Positions 28,150 to 35,715 of a stretch of DNA of 64,000 bases are shown here, piece after piece. The notes beneath the pieces were generated by a model. The model was not told the origin of the DNA, made no database searches, and was given only the letters and a program-made list of their open reading frames with translations. The first letter of the stretch is position 1; each line of letters starts with the position of its first letter. This DNA is from Deltaproteobacteria bacterium. GTDB lineage: Bacteria > Myxococcota_A > UBA9160 > UBA4427. Location: the NCBI GenBank assembly GCA_029261855.1, contig JAJDAN010000078.1:42634-106633 (forward strand), given 5' to 3'. The position numbers and the translations under genes are program-made.

Positions 28150-29414
28150 GCCAGGCCGGGTCACCGTCGGGCGAAGGCGTCGAGCGCCGCGTGTTCCGCG
28201 TGAGCGCGCTGCTTTCGGGGTTGTCGCGCCTGCTCGATGACCAGGTCGGCCGTGTGTGGGTCATGGGCGAGATCAGCAACCTGCACGAGGCGCGCTCGGG
28301 ACACGCCTACTTCTCGCTCAAGGACGACAGCGGGCAGGTGCGCGCCGCGCTCTTCCGCAACGCCGCCCGGCGCGTGCCCTTCGCCCTCGAGGAAGGCACC
28401 GAGGTGATCGTGCAGGCCGACGTCACGATCTACGAGTCCCGCGGCGACCTGCAGCTCATCGTGCGACAGGTCGAGCCGGTGGGGCAGGGCGCCCTGCAGC
28501 TGGCCTTCGAGCAGCTGCGGCGCAGACTCGAAGCCGAGGGACTCTTCGCCGAGGAACGCAAGCGAGCCCTGCCTCCCTTTCCCCGGCGCATCGGCATCGT
28601 GACGTCGCCCACCGGCGCCGCGGTGCGCGACGTCATCCAGGTTGCGGGGCACCGCTTTCCGGAGACGCCGCTCCTCATCTCGCCGACCCGGGTCCAGGGG
28701 GACGGATCGGCCGCCGAGATCGTGCGCGCACTCGCGCGCGTGACGTCGGCACCGGGCTGTGAAGACGTGGATGTCGTCTTGCTGGTCCGTGGCGGCGGCT
28801 CGCTCGAGGATCTCATGAGCTTCAACAGCGAGGAGGTGGCCCGCGCCATCCTGGCGTGTCCGGTTCCCGTGGTGTGCGGTGTCGGGCACGAGGTCGACGT
28901 GACGATCGCCGACCTGGTCGCCGATCTGCGCGCACCAACCCCGTCGGCTGCGGCCACGCGCGCCTTGCCGGACCGCGAAGCGCTGCGTGGGACGCTGGGG
29001 CGGGACCTGCGGCGCCTGGTCGCCGCCGCGCGAGCCGTCGTGACCGATGCCAGGCGCCGGGTGACAAGGGAACGCGACGCGCTTCGGGCCCTGGCGCCCA
29101 CGGCCCGGTTGGCGGCCCAGCGCGCCCGCCTGGAGACGGCCATCCGAGGCCTGATCCGCGAAGCCCGCAGTGCCGTCGCCATGCGCCGCGGCGGCCTGGC
29201 GACGGCAGCCGGGCGTCTGGATTCGCTCTCGCCCCTCGCCGTGCTCTCGCGGGGCTATGCGATGGTGCGTCGGGAACGAGACGGGTTGATCGTGCGTCGA
29301 ACCCACGAAGCGCAGCCCGGAGAGCGCCTCCGCATCCGTGTCGCAGAAGGCGAGATCGAGGCCGTTACCGTGTCCGAGACAGACGCTTCGACCCCCTCCG
29401 ACGACGACGCCTGA
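28146..29414 (+). CDS. xseA: Exonuclease VII large subunit
   Basis: A 422-residue protein: N-terminal OB-fold (about 10-110, VWVMGEISNL), catalytic domain (about 130-330: IGIVTSPTGAAVRDV, VRGGGSLEDLMSFN, GVGHEVDVTIADLVAD), then a coiled-coil region and the C-terminal strand LSRGYAMV. With XseB it degrades single-stranded DNA. The GTG at 28146 overlaps the previous stop; the longer frame to 27375 is shadow. A hairpin follows the gene. Confidence 0.95.
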   Translation: MSQAGSPSGEGVERRVFRVSALLSGLSRLLDDQVGRVWVMGEISNLHEARSGHAYFSLKDDSGQVRAALFRNAARRVPFALEEGTEVIVQADVTIYESRGDLQLIVRQVEPVGQGALQLAFEQLRRRLEAEGLFAEERKRALPPFPRRIGIVTSPTGAAVRDVIQVAGHRFPETPLLISPTRVQGDGSAAEIVRALARVTSAPGCEDVDVVLLVRGGGSLEDLMSFNSEEVARAILACPVPVVCGVGHEVDVTIADLVADLRAPTPSAAATRALPDREALRGTLGRDLRRLVAAARAVVTDARRRVTRERDALRALAPTARLAAQRARLETAIRGLIREARSAVAMRRGGLATAAGRLDSLSPLAVLSRGYAMVRRERDGLIVRRTHEAQPGERLRIRVAEGEIEAVTVSETDASTPSDDDA

Positions 29415-29428
29415 CGCGGCGGGACGAC

Positions 29429-29477
29429 GGCCGTAGGGCGAAAAGTCTTTCAAGATCAATAGCTTTCGGCTACGGCC
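29429..29477. terminator. Hairpin between xseA and xseB
   Basis: GGCCGTAG at 29429-29436 pairs with CTACGGCC at 29470-29477, and the arms extend inward through CGAAA/TTTCG with a small bulge, giving a strong stem around an AT-rich loop. It lies 15 nt after the xseA stop. There is no downstream T run, so termination is likely but not certain. Confidence 0.55.
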
Positions 29478-29481
29478 TGCA

Positions 29482-29510
29482 TTGACGCACCCGTCTGCTG
29501 GAAGTAGCAT
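29482..29510 (+). promoter_or_regulatory. Sigma-70-like promoter for xseB-ispA-dxs
   Basis: TTGACG (29482-29487), exactly 17 nt, then TAGCAT (29505-29510). The predicted start falls within a few bases of the xseB ATG at 29520, and no ribosome-binding sequence precedes that ATG, so the transcript may be leaderless. The -35 is good, the -10 partial. Confidence 0.45.
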
Positions 29511-29519
29511 CGGTCCTTC

Positions 29520-29816
29520 ATGCCCAAAGCCCGGTCCAACGACGAGGAGATCCCCTTCGAGGCCGCGTTGACGCGCCTCGAGGAGGTCGTCGATCGGCTG
29601 GAGCAAGGCGATCTCGAGCTCGAGCAGTCGCTGAAGGCGTTCGAAGAAGGGGTGACGCTTTCGAAACGCTGCGCCTCCCAGCTGGACGACGCCGAGAAGC
29701 GGATCGAGGTCCTCGTCCGGGAAGGCGGAAAGTGGATCGCCCGACCGTTCGCGAATGACCCGGACGAGACAGCCGAACCGGACGCGGAAGACGGCGACTT
29801 CGAGGAAGTGGACTGA
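29520..29816 (+). CDS. xseB: Exonuclease VII small subunit
   Basis: A 98-residue mostly helical protein. IPFEAALTRLEEVVDRLEQGDLELEQSLKAFEEG is spread over residues 11-45 and is the XseB signature; an acidic tail follows. It binds XseA to form exonuclease VII. It is cut off from xseA by a hairpin and a putative promoter. The next gene starts at a TTG 1 nt after its stop. Confidence 0.95.
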   Translation: MPKARSNDEEIPFEAALTRLEEVVDRLEQGDLELEQSLKAFEEGVTLSKRCASQLDDAEKRIEVLVREGGKWIARPFANDPDETAEPDAEDGDFEEVD

Positions 29817-29817
29817 G

Positions 29818-30648
29818 TTGGACGCGCAAGCCTACATCGCGGAACGCAGCGGGTTGATCGACGACTGGCTGGACGCGTTCGTGCCGCCCGCCGCGGAGCC
29901 CCCGACCGAGCTGCATGCGGCCATGCGTCACCTGCTCTTTCCGGGAGGCAAGCGCCTGCGCCCGATGCTCGCAATGGCGGCGGCCGAAGCCGTCGGTTCA
30001 CCCCCGGACGTCGCGTTGCCCGTGGCTGCGGCCGTCGAGCTGATCCACACCTACTCGCTCGTGCACGATGACCTGCCCTGCATGGACGACGACGCCGTCC
30101 GGCGCGGGCAGCCCACGGTGCATGTGGCGTTCGACGAGGCGACCGCGGTGCTGGCCGGCGACGCACTGCAGGCGCTGGCCTTCGAGGCGGCGCTCGCGTC
30201 CTGTCCCGACCACCCGCAGCGCGCCCAGCGCGCAGCCGCGGACCTCGCGCGCGCGGCGGGCTCTCGGGGCATCGTCGGCGGCCAGGTCGACGACATCGCC
30301 CTCGAAGGTGCCGCGACCGGGCCCTCGATCGAAGTGCTCGAATCGATCCACGCGCGCAAGTCGGCGGCGTTGATCGCGGCGGCGATCGCCTGCGGCGCGC
30401 GCGTTGCCGGCGCATCCGACGATCTCGTCGCGCGTCTCGCGCGTTTCGGTCGCGACGTCGGCATCGCCTTCCAGATCACCGACGATCGCCTGGACGGAGA
30501 CGGCGTTGCCGGGATCCGATCGGACGCGGACGCCGCCGCCCGGGCCGAAGCCTTGCTGGCCGGCGCGCTCGCGTTGGTGGAAGACCTGGGAGAACGCGCC
30601 GAGCCGCTTCGCGAGCTGGCGCGCTTTGCCGTCCGGCGGAACACATGA
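29818..30648 (+). CDS. ispA: Polyprenyl (geranyl/farnesyl) diphosphate synthase
   Basis: A 276-residue prenyl synthase of the IspA type. The first Asp-rich motif is HDDLPCMDDD, the second ITDDRLD, and GGKRLRPML near residue 45 binds isopentenyl diphosphate. It should make C15 (or C20) diphosphate from IPP and DMAPP. The start is probably TTG at 29818, with GAGGAAG about 8 nt upstream. Its stop overlaps the dxs ATG, and xseB-ispA-dxs order is common in proteobacteria. Chain length cannot be read with confidence. Confidence 0.92.
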   Translation: MDAQAYIAERSGLIDDWLDAFVPPAAEPPTELHAAMRHLLFPGGKRLRPMLAMAAAEAVGSPPDVALPVAAAVELIHTYSLVHDDLPCMDDDAVRRGQPTVHVAFDEATAVLAGDALQALAFEAALASCPDHPQRAQRAAADLARAAGSRGIVGGQVDDIALEGAATGPSIEVLESIHARKSAALIAAAIACGARVAGASDDLVARLARFGRDVGIAFQITDDRLDGDGVAGIRSDADAAARAEALLAGALALVEDLGERAEPLRELARFAVRRNT

Positions 30649-32537
30649 GCGGCGACCGCCTTCTATATGAGATCGGCTGCCCGGCAGACCTGCGTCGCCT
30701 TCCGCGCGAAAAAGTCGAAGAGGTCGCGGACGACATTCGCAATGAGATCCTCGATCGCGTCTCGCAGACCGGCGGTCACCTGGCTTCGAGCTTGGGGGCC
30801 GTCGAGCTGATCACGGCGATCCACTACGTGTTCAATACGCCCACGGACCGCCTCGTGCTCGATGTCGGACATCAGGGCTATCCCCACAAGATGCTGACCG
30901 GGCGCCGCGAGGGCTTCGATCGCATCGGCCAGGTCGACGGCATCTCGAAGTTCCTGCGGCGGTCGGAGTCCGAGTACGACCACTTCGGTGCGGGCCACGC
31001 GGGCACCTCCATTTCCGCCGCTCTCGGCATGGCGCGGGGCAAGCTCCACCGGGGCGAGGACGGCCTCGTGATCGCGCTGATCGGGGACGGCGCGATGACC
31101 GCCGGCATGGCCTTCGAGGCGCTTAACCACGCCGGCCACCTGGAAGAGAAGAACCTCCTCGTCGTGCTCAACGACAACGAGATGTCGATCTCTCCCAACG
31201 TGGGTGCGCTTTCGTCGTATCTGTCCCGCAAGTTGTCCGCGCCGATGGTGCGCACCATGAAGGGCTGGGCGAAGGAGTTTCTCGGCGGCATGCCCGGCGA
31301 CATGCTCCACTGGGCACGCAAGGCCGAGGAGTCGCTCAAGGTCTTCTTCTCGCCCGGGCTGCTCTTCGAAGCCCTGGGCTTCCGCTACGTGGGCCCCATC
31401 CAGGGCCATCGCATGGACGTCGTGCTCGAGACCTTCGAGAACGTGAAGGAGATGATCGCGGCCGGCAGTGGTCCCGTGCTGGTTCACGCCATCACCGAGA
31501 AGGGACACGGCTACGCGCCGGCGCAGCGGGATCCGCTCAAGTATCACGGGGTGAGCCAGTTCGATGTCGCCTCCGGCGAGTTCGCGCCGAAGAAGGCCGG
31601 GCATCCGTCGTATACGCAGATCTTCTCGGACACGCTGATCCGCCTGGCCCGGGACGACGAGCGGATCGTCGGGATCACGGCGGCGATGGCACCCGGCACG
31701 GGACTCGATCACTTCCAACGCAAGTTTCCGAAGCGCTTCTACGACGTGGGCATCGCCGAGCAGCACGCGGTGACCTTTGCCGCCGGGCTCGCCACCGAGG
31801 GGATGAAGCCGGTCGCCGCCATCTACTCGACCTTTCTCCAGCGAGCCTACGACCAGGTGGTGCACGACGTCTGCCTGCAGAACCTGGACGTGACCTTCGC
31901 CCTCGACCGGGCCGGTCTCGTGGGCGCCGATGGGGCCACGCACCAGGGCCTCTACGACTACGCGTACCTGCGCACCCTGCCCAACATGCTGGTGATGGCG
32001 CCGAAGGACGAGAACGAGCTGCAGCACATGGTGGCGACGGCGGTCAACCACCCGGGTCCGGCGTCGGTGCGCTTCCCGCGTGGCAGCGGCGTGGGTGTGC
32101 CGCTCGATCCGGACATCAAGGCGATTCCCGTCGGCGATTCCGAGCTGCTGCGCGACGGGAACGACGCCGTGATCGTCGCCATCGGCGAGGTCGTGCATCC
32201 GTCGCTGGAAGCTGCCGAACTTCTGGCCGCAGACGGCATCGACGCGGCCGTCGTCAACGCCCGCTTCGTCAAGCCTCTCGACAGCGAGCGTCTGATGCCG
32301 CTGATCGAACGCTGCGGGGCGGTCGTCACCGTCGAGGTGCATACGGGGGCAGGGGGCTTCGGCGGCGCCGTGCTCGAAGCCATCGCCGCCGCCGGTCTCG
32401 AGCCGAGGGTAACGACGCTGGCCGTACCGGATCGCCTGGTGGAACACGGCACCACCCTCGAGAGTGTCGGGCTGGACGCGGAGCACATCGCCGAAGCGGT
32501 GGCGGCGCTGGTCCGGCGACGAGGCGCCGGGTCCTGA
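30645..32537 (+). CDS. dxs: 1-deoxy-D-xylulose-5-phosphate synthase
   Basis: A 630-residue transketolase-like enzyme, normal for DXS. The thiamine-diphosphate motif GDGAMTAGMAFEALN and the C-terminal NDNEMSISPN loop lie in the first domain, with AGHAGTSISAALG before them. It condenses pyruvate and glyceraldehyde-3-phosphate, the first step of the MEP isoprenoid pathway that feeds the IspA enzyme next door. The ATG overlaps the ispA stop. Its own stop is overlapped by the likely CTG start of tlyA. Confidence 0.97.
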   Translation: MSGDRLLYEIGCPADLRRLPREKVEEVADDIRNEILDRVSQTGGHLASSLGAVELITAIHYVFNTPTDRLVLDVGHQGYPHKMLTGRREGFDRIGQVDGISKFLRRSESEYDHFGAGHAGTSISAALGMARGKLHRGEDGLVIALIGDGAMTAGMAFEALNHAGHLEEKNLLVVLNDNEMSISPNVGALSSYLSRKLSAPMVRTMKGWAKEFLGGMPGDMLHWARKAEESLKVFFSPGLLFEALGFRYVGPIQGHRMDVVLETFENVKEMIAAGSGPVLVHAITEKGHGYAPAQRDPLKYHGVSQFDVASGEFAPKKAGHPSYTQIFSDTLIRLARDDERIVGITAAMAPGTGLDHFQRKFPKRFYDVGIAEQHAVTFAAGLATEGMKPVAAIYSTFLQRAYDQVVHDVCLQNLDVTFALDRAGLVGADGATHQGLYDYAYLRTLPNMLVMAPKDENELQHMVATAVNHPGPASVRFPRGSGVGVPLDPDIKAIPVGDSELLRDGNDAVIVAIGEVVHPSLEAAELLAADGIDAAVVNARFVKPLDSERLMPLIERCGAVVTVEVHTGAGGFGGAVLEAIAAAGLEPRVTTLAVPDRLVEHGTTLESVGLDAEHIAEAVAALVRRRGAGS

Positions 32538-33328
32538 CCCGCGCCACGCCGCGTCCCCGCAGTCGCCTCGACGAACGCGTCGTCGCCGAGGGGATCGCCG
32601 AGACCCGCAGTCGCGCCCAGGCCCTGATCCTTGCGGGGCGCATCCTCGTCGACGACATGCCCGTCGACAAAGCCGGGGCGCAGGTCCGGGCGGACGCCGC
32701 GGTGCGGCTCAAGGGCGCGCCACTGCGCTTCGTCTCCCGGGGCGGCGACAAGCTCGACGGCGCCCTCGACGATCTGGGGCTCGACGTCGCGGGGCTTCGC
32801 TGCCTGGACGTCGGTGCGTCGACCGGGGGCTTCAGTGACTGCCTGCTCCAGCGCGGCGCCGCGAGGGTCGTCGCGGTGGACGTGGGCAGGGGGCAGCTGC
32901 ACGAGAAGCTGCGACAGGATCCGCGCGTCGAGAGCATCGAGCGGACGAACGCGCGCGAGCTTTCCCAGGCCCAGGTTCCCGCTCCGGTCGACCTGGTCGT
33001 GGTCGACGTGTCCTTCATCTCGTTGCGTCAGGTGCTGCCTGCCCTGACCCGGGTTGCCCGGGGCTCGCCGGTGCTGGCCATGGTCAAGCCGCAGTTCGAG
33101 GTCGGGCGCGAAAAGGTCGGGAAGGGAGGAGTGGTTCGGGACGACGCAACGCGTACGCAGGCGGTGGACGCAGTCGCCGATGCGGCGCGCGGCCTCGGCT
33201 ATCGGGAGGCCGGGCGCTGCGAGAGCCGACTCGCGGGTCCCAAGGGCAACCGCGAGATCTTCCTGCTGCTGGAGTCGGCTTCGGTCGAAGCTCCACCCGA
33301 CCCGGGCTCCCCGGAGGCGGGTCCGTAA
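32534..33328 (+). CDS. tlyA: TlyA-family rRNA 2'-O-methyltransferase, probable CTG start
   Basis: A 264-residue protein if read from CTG 32534: S4 RNA-binding domain (about 10-70, RLDERVVAEGIAETRSRAQAL) and an FtsJ-like methyltransferase (about 75-245, CLDVGASTGGFSDCLL, later VVDVSFISL and MVKPQFE). It methylates ribosomal RNA; some members affect haemolysis and capreomycin sensitivity. No ATG, GTG or TTG precedes the S4 domain. The first ATG, at 32657, would cut that domain. CTG 32534 overlaps the dxs stop (CTGA) and has GAGG 9 nt upstream. Confidence 0.85.
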   Translation: MTRATPRPRSRLDERVVAEGIAETRSRAQALILAGRILVDDMPVDKAGAQVRADAAVRLKGAPLRFVSRGGDKLDGALDDLGLDVAGLRCLDVGASTGGFSDCLLQRGAARVVAVDVGRGQLHEKLRQDPRVESIERTNARELSQAQVPAPVDLVVVDVSFISLRQVLPALTRVARGSPVLAMVKPQFEVGREKVGKGGVVRDDATRTQAVDAVADAARGLGYREAGRCESRLAGPKGNREIFLLLESASVEAPPDPGSPEAGP

Positions 33329-33442
33329 CCGGCGCTTCGGGCCGACATCCAAGCCGATACGCTACGCTCCCGTGTCGCCGGTGCCGATGGACCCTCTAGG
33401 GCTTCAAGTAAGGGCATTCCGGCAGGAGAAAGGCCAGCACCA

Positions 33443-33769
33443 ATGATCCAGATCACCGAATCGGCTCAGAAGCGCCTCGAATCACTCCTCGACGAGGACG
33501 GCAAGCTCGCCACTCACGGCCTGCGCATGAAGGTCGTCGGGGGCGGTTGTTCCGGGCTTCGCTACGAACTGTCCTTCGACGACGAGTTGCGGGAGACGGA
33601 TAGCGAGATCGTAGCCGGCCCCGTCAAGGTCATCCTGGACGAGAAGAGCGCCTTGTACCTGGTCGGCACGACCTTGGATTTCGTCGACACGCTGCAGGAG
33701 TCGGGCTTCAAGATCCAGAATCCCAACGCGACGAGCACCTGCGGCTGCGGGGATTCGTTCGCGGCCTGA
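33443..33769 (+). CDS. A-type Fe-S cluster carrier (IscA/ErpA/SufA family)
   Basis: A 108-residue carrier with the three conserved cysteines: GGGCSGLRY near residue 36 and TCGCGDSF near 100. It passes Fe-S clusters to apoproteins. GGAGAAAGG lies upstream of the ATG. The next gene is the cysteine desulfurase, so they form a small Fe-S unit; no IscU, IscR or chaperone genes are present. Confidence 0.93.
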   Translation: MIQITESAQKRLESLLDEDGKLATHGLRMKVVGGGCSGLRYELSFDDELRETDSEIVAGPVKVILDEKSALYLVGTTLDFVDTLQESGFKIQNPNATSTCGCGDSFAA

Positions 33770-33783
33770 AGTACGAGCGGGAC

Positions 33784-34947
33784 ATGGCGGATCGCCGGCC
33801 CATCTATCTCGACCACCACGCCACGACACCCCTCGACGCCCGCGTCCTCGACGCGATGATGCCGTTCCTGCGGGACGATTTCGGGAACGCCGCCAGCGTC
33901 ATCCACGCCTTCGGCCGTCGCGCCGCAGCCGCCGTGGACGACGCCCGCGAGCGTGTCGCGTCGGCGATTGGCGCGGCCCCCGACGAGATCGTCTTCACGA
34001 GCGGCGCCACCGAAGCGAACAATCTCGCGATCCAGGGGTCGGCGCGTCTGCGACCCGGCCACCGCGACCAGCTCGTCACCGCTGCGACCGAACACCCGGC
34101 GGTGCTCGACGTGTGCGAAGCGCTCGCAGGGGAGGGCTTCGGGACGACGGTCCTGCCCGTCGATGCAGAAGGACTGCTGGATCCCGCTGCGGTCGAGGCT
34201 GCGCTCGACGACCGCACGGCGCTCGTGTCCGTGATGACGGCCAACAACGAGATCGGCGTCCTCCAGCCAATCCGCGAGATCGCGGCCGTCTGTCGCGAAC
34301 GCGGCGTCCCCTTTCACACCGACGCCGCGCAGGCGGTCGGCAAGCTCGCGATCGACGTCGAGGCGCTCGGCGTCGACCTGCTCTCGCTGTGCGCGCACAA
34401 GTTCTACGGACCCAAGGGAATCGGTGCGCTGTTCGTGCGTCGTCGTCGTCCGCGCGCGCGGCTGAAGCCGGTGCAGTACGGCGGCGGTCACGAGGGCGGA
34501 CTGCGGTCCGGGACGCTGCCGGTGGCGCTGATCGTGGGAATGGCGCGAGCGCTCGAGCTCTGCGTCGAAGAGCTCGAGTCGGAATCCGGTCGCCAACGCG
34601 AGCTGCGGGATCGACTGCTGGCCGCCCTCTCGTCCAGTTGCTCGGGCGTGACCTGCAATGGTCACGAAGAGCAGCGCCTGCCGGGCAACCTCAACCTGAC
34701 CTTCGATGGTGTCGATGCCGATCGCCTGTTGCTCGCGCTGCCGGACGTCGCGATCTCGTCGGGCTCGGCCTGCACGACGGCGAGCCCGCGTCCCAGCCAC
34801 GTCCTGCTGGCCCTGGGGCTTTCCGAGGCGCGCGCCCGGGCTTCGGTGCGGATCGGTCTGGGGCGGGGCACGACCCAGGGGGAGGTCGACCTGGCGGCGC
34901 GGCGCATTCTCGAAGAGGTCCGCGCGCAGCGTTCTGCTGCGGCGTAA
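33784..34947 (+). CDS. Cysteine desulfurase (NifS/IscS family)
   Basis: A 387-residue PLP enzyme that takes sulfur from cysteine. N-terminal IYLDHHATTPLD, PLP lysine in LCAHKFYGPKGIGAL and the catalytic cysteine in SSGSACTTASPRPSHVL are present. The SGSAC loop and length fit the IscS/NifS group. It begins 14 nt after the Fe-S carrier and ends before a rho-independent terminator, so the two form a short operon. Confidence 0.94.
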   Translation: MADRRPIYLDHHATTPLDARVLDAMMPFLRDDFGNAASVIHAFGRRAAAAVDDARERVASAIGAAPDEIVFTSGATEANNLAIQGSARLRPGHRDQLVTAATEHPAVLDVCEALAGEGFGTTVLPVDAEGLLDPAAVEAALDDRTALVSVMTANNEIGVLQPIREIAAVCRERGVPFHTDAAQAVGKLAIDVEALGVDLLSLCAHKFYGPKGIGALFVRRRRPRARLKPVQYGGGHEGGLRSGTLPVALIVGMARALELCVEELESESGRQRELRDRLLAALSSSCSGVTCNGHEEQRLPGNLNLTFDGVDADRLLLALPDVAISSGSACTTASPRPSHVLLALGLSEARARASVRIGLGRGTTQGEVDLAARRILEEVRAQRSAAA

Positions 34948-34979
34948 GCCCTCGATCTAAATGGCATTAATTGACTGCA

Positions 34980-35001
34980 GCGCTACCGTGTAGCGCCTTT
35001 T
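34980..35001 (+). terminator. Rho-independent terminator after the cysteine desulfurase
   Basis: GCGCTAC, a 3-nt CGT loop, GTAGCGC and then CTTTT: a 7-bp perfect stem followed by a short T run, 33 nt after the desulfurase stop. Confidence 0.75.
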
Positions 35002-35068
35002 GCAACGCACTCGCTCGGCATCCAGTCCGCAGCCCACCCACAAGCCCGCAAGGAAGGAACCCCCAGTC

Positions 35069-35677
35069 GTGGCAGACCCGAAGTCCAAGAATCTCACCTG
35101 GCACGAGGGCCAGGTCGCTCGAACCGACCGTGAAAATCTCCTGGGCCAGCGCGGCGTCACCGTCTGGCTGACGGGTCTCTCCGGTTCGGGCAAGTCGACC
35201 ATTGCCGTGGCAGCCGAGAAGGTGCTCGCCGACCAGGGTCGACTCACCTACATCCTCGACGGCGACAACATCCGACAGGGCCTGAACAACAACCTGGGCT
35301 TCTCGCCGGAAGACCGCACCGAGAACATCCGGCGCATCGGCGAGGTCGCGAAGCTCTTCACCGACGGCGGGGTGATCGTCTTCTCGTCGTTCATCTCGCC
35401 CTACCGCGCCGACCGGGACGCCGTCCGTGAGATCATGTCCGAGGGTGACTTCGTCGAGTGCTACGTCGCCGCGAGCCTGGAGACCTGCGAGGGCCGCGAC
35501 GTGAAGGGGCTCTACAAGAAGGCCCGGGCGGGTGAGATCCCCGAGTTCACCGGCATCTCCGCCCCCTACGAAGAGCCCGAGAAGCCCGAGGTCGTGATTG
35601 ATACGAACGGCCAGACGGTCGATGAGAGTGTCCAGGTCCTGGTCGAGTACCTCCGGAAGGGAGGCTACCTCGGCTGA
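35069..35677 (+). CDS. cysC: Adenylylsulfate (APS) kinase
   Basis: A 202-residue kinase with P-loop GLSGSGKST, DGDNIRQGLNNNLGFS and the FISPYRADRD substrate segment. It phosphorylates APS to PAPS. The GTG at 35069 has AGGAAGGA about 10 nt upstream; an ATG at 35000 would start inside the preceding terminator. No sulfurylase gene is near, so PAPS may serve sulfation or reduction encoded elsewhere. The desulfurase terminator separates it from the Fe-S pair. Confidence 0.94.
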   Translation: MADPKSKNLTWHEGQVARTDRENLLGQRGVTVWLTGLSGSGKSTIAVAAEKVLADQGRLTYILDGDNIRQGLNNNLGFSPEDRTENIRRIGEVAKLFTDGGVIVFSSFISPYRADRDAVREIMSEGDFVECYVAASLETCEGRDVKGLYKKARAGEIPEFTGISAPYEEPEKPEVVIDTNGQTVDESVQVLVEYLRKGGYLG

Positions 35678-35715
35678 GCCGTTCGGCGGGCCGACGCAGG
35701 GAAGCGAGGGACAGC

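Noticed and set aside
35000..35068. An ATG at 35000 as the start of APS kinase.
   Set aside because: It sits in the T run of a terminator and lacks a ribosome site; GTG 35069 has AGGAAGGA upstream.
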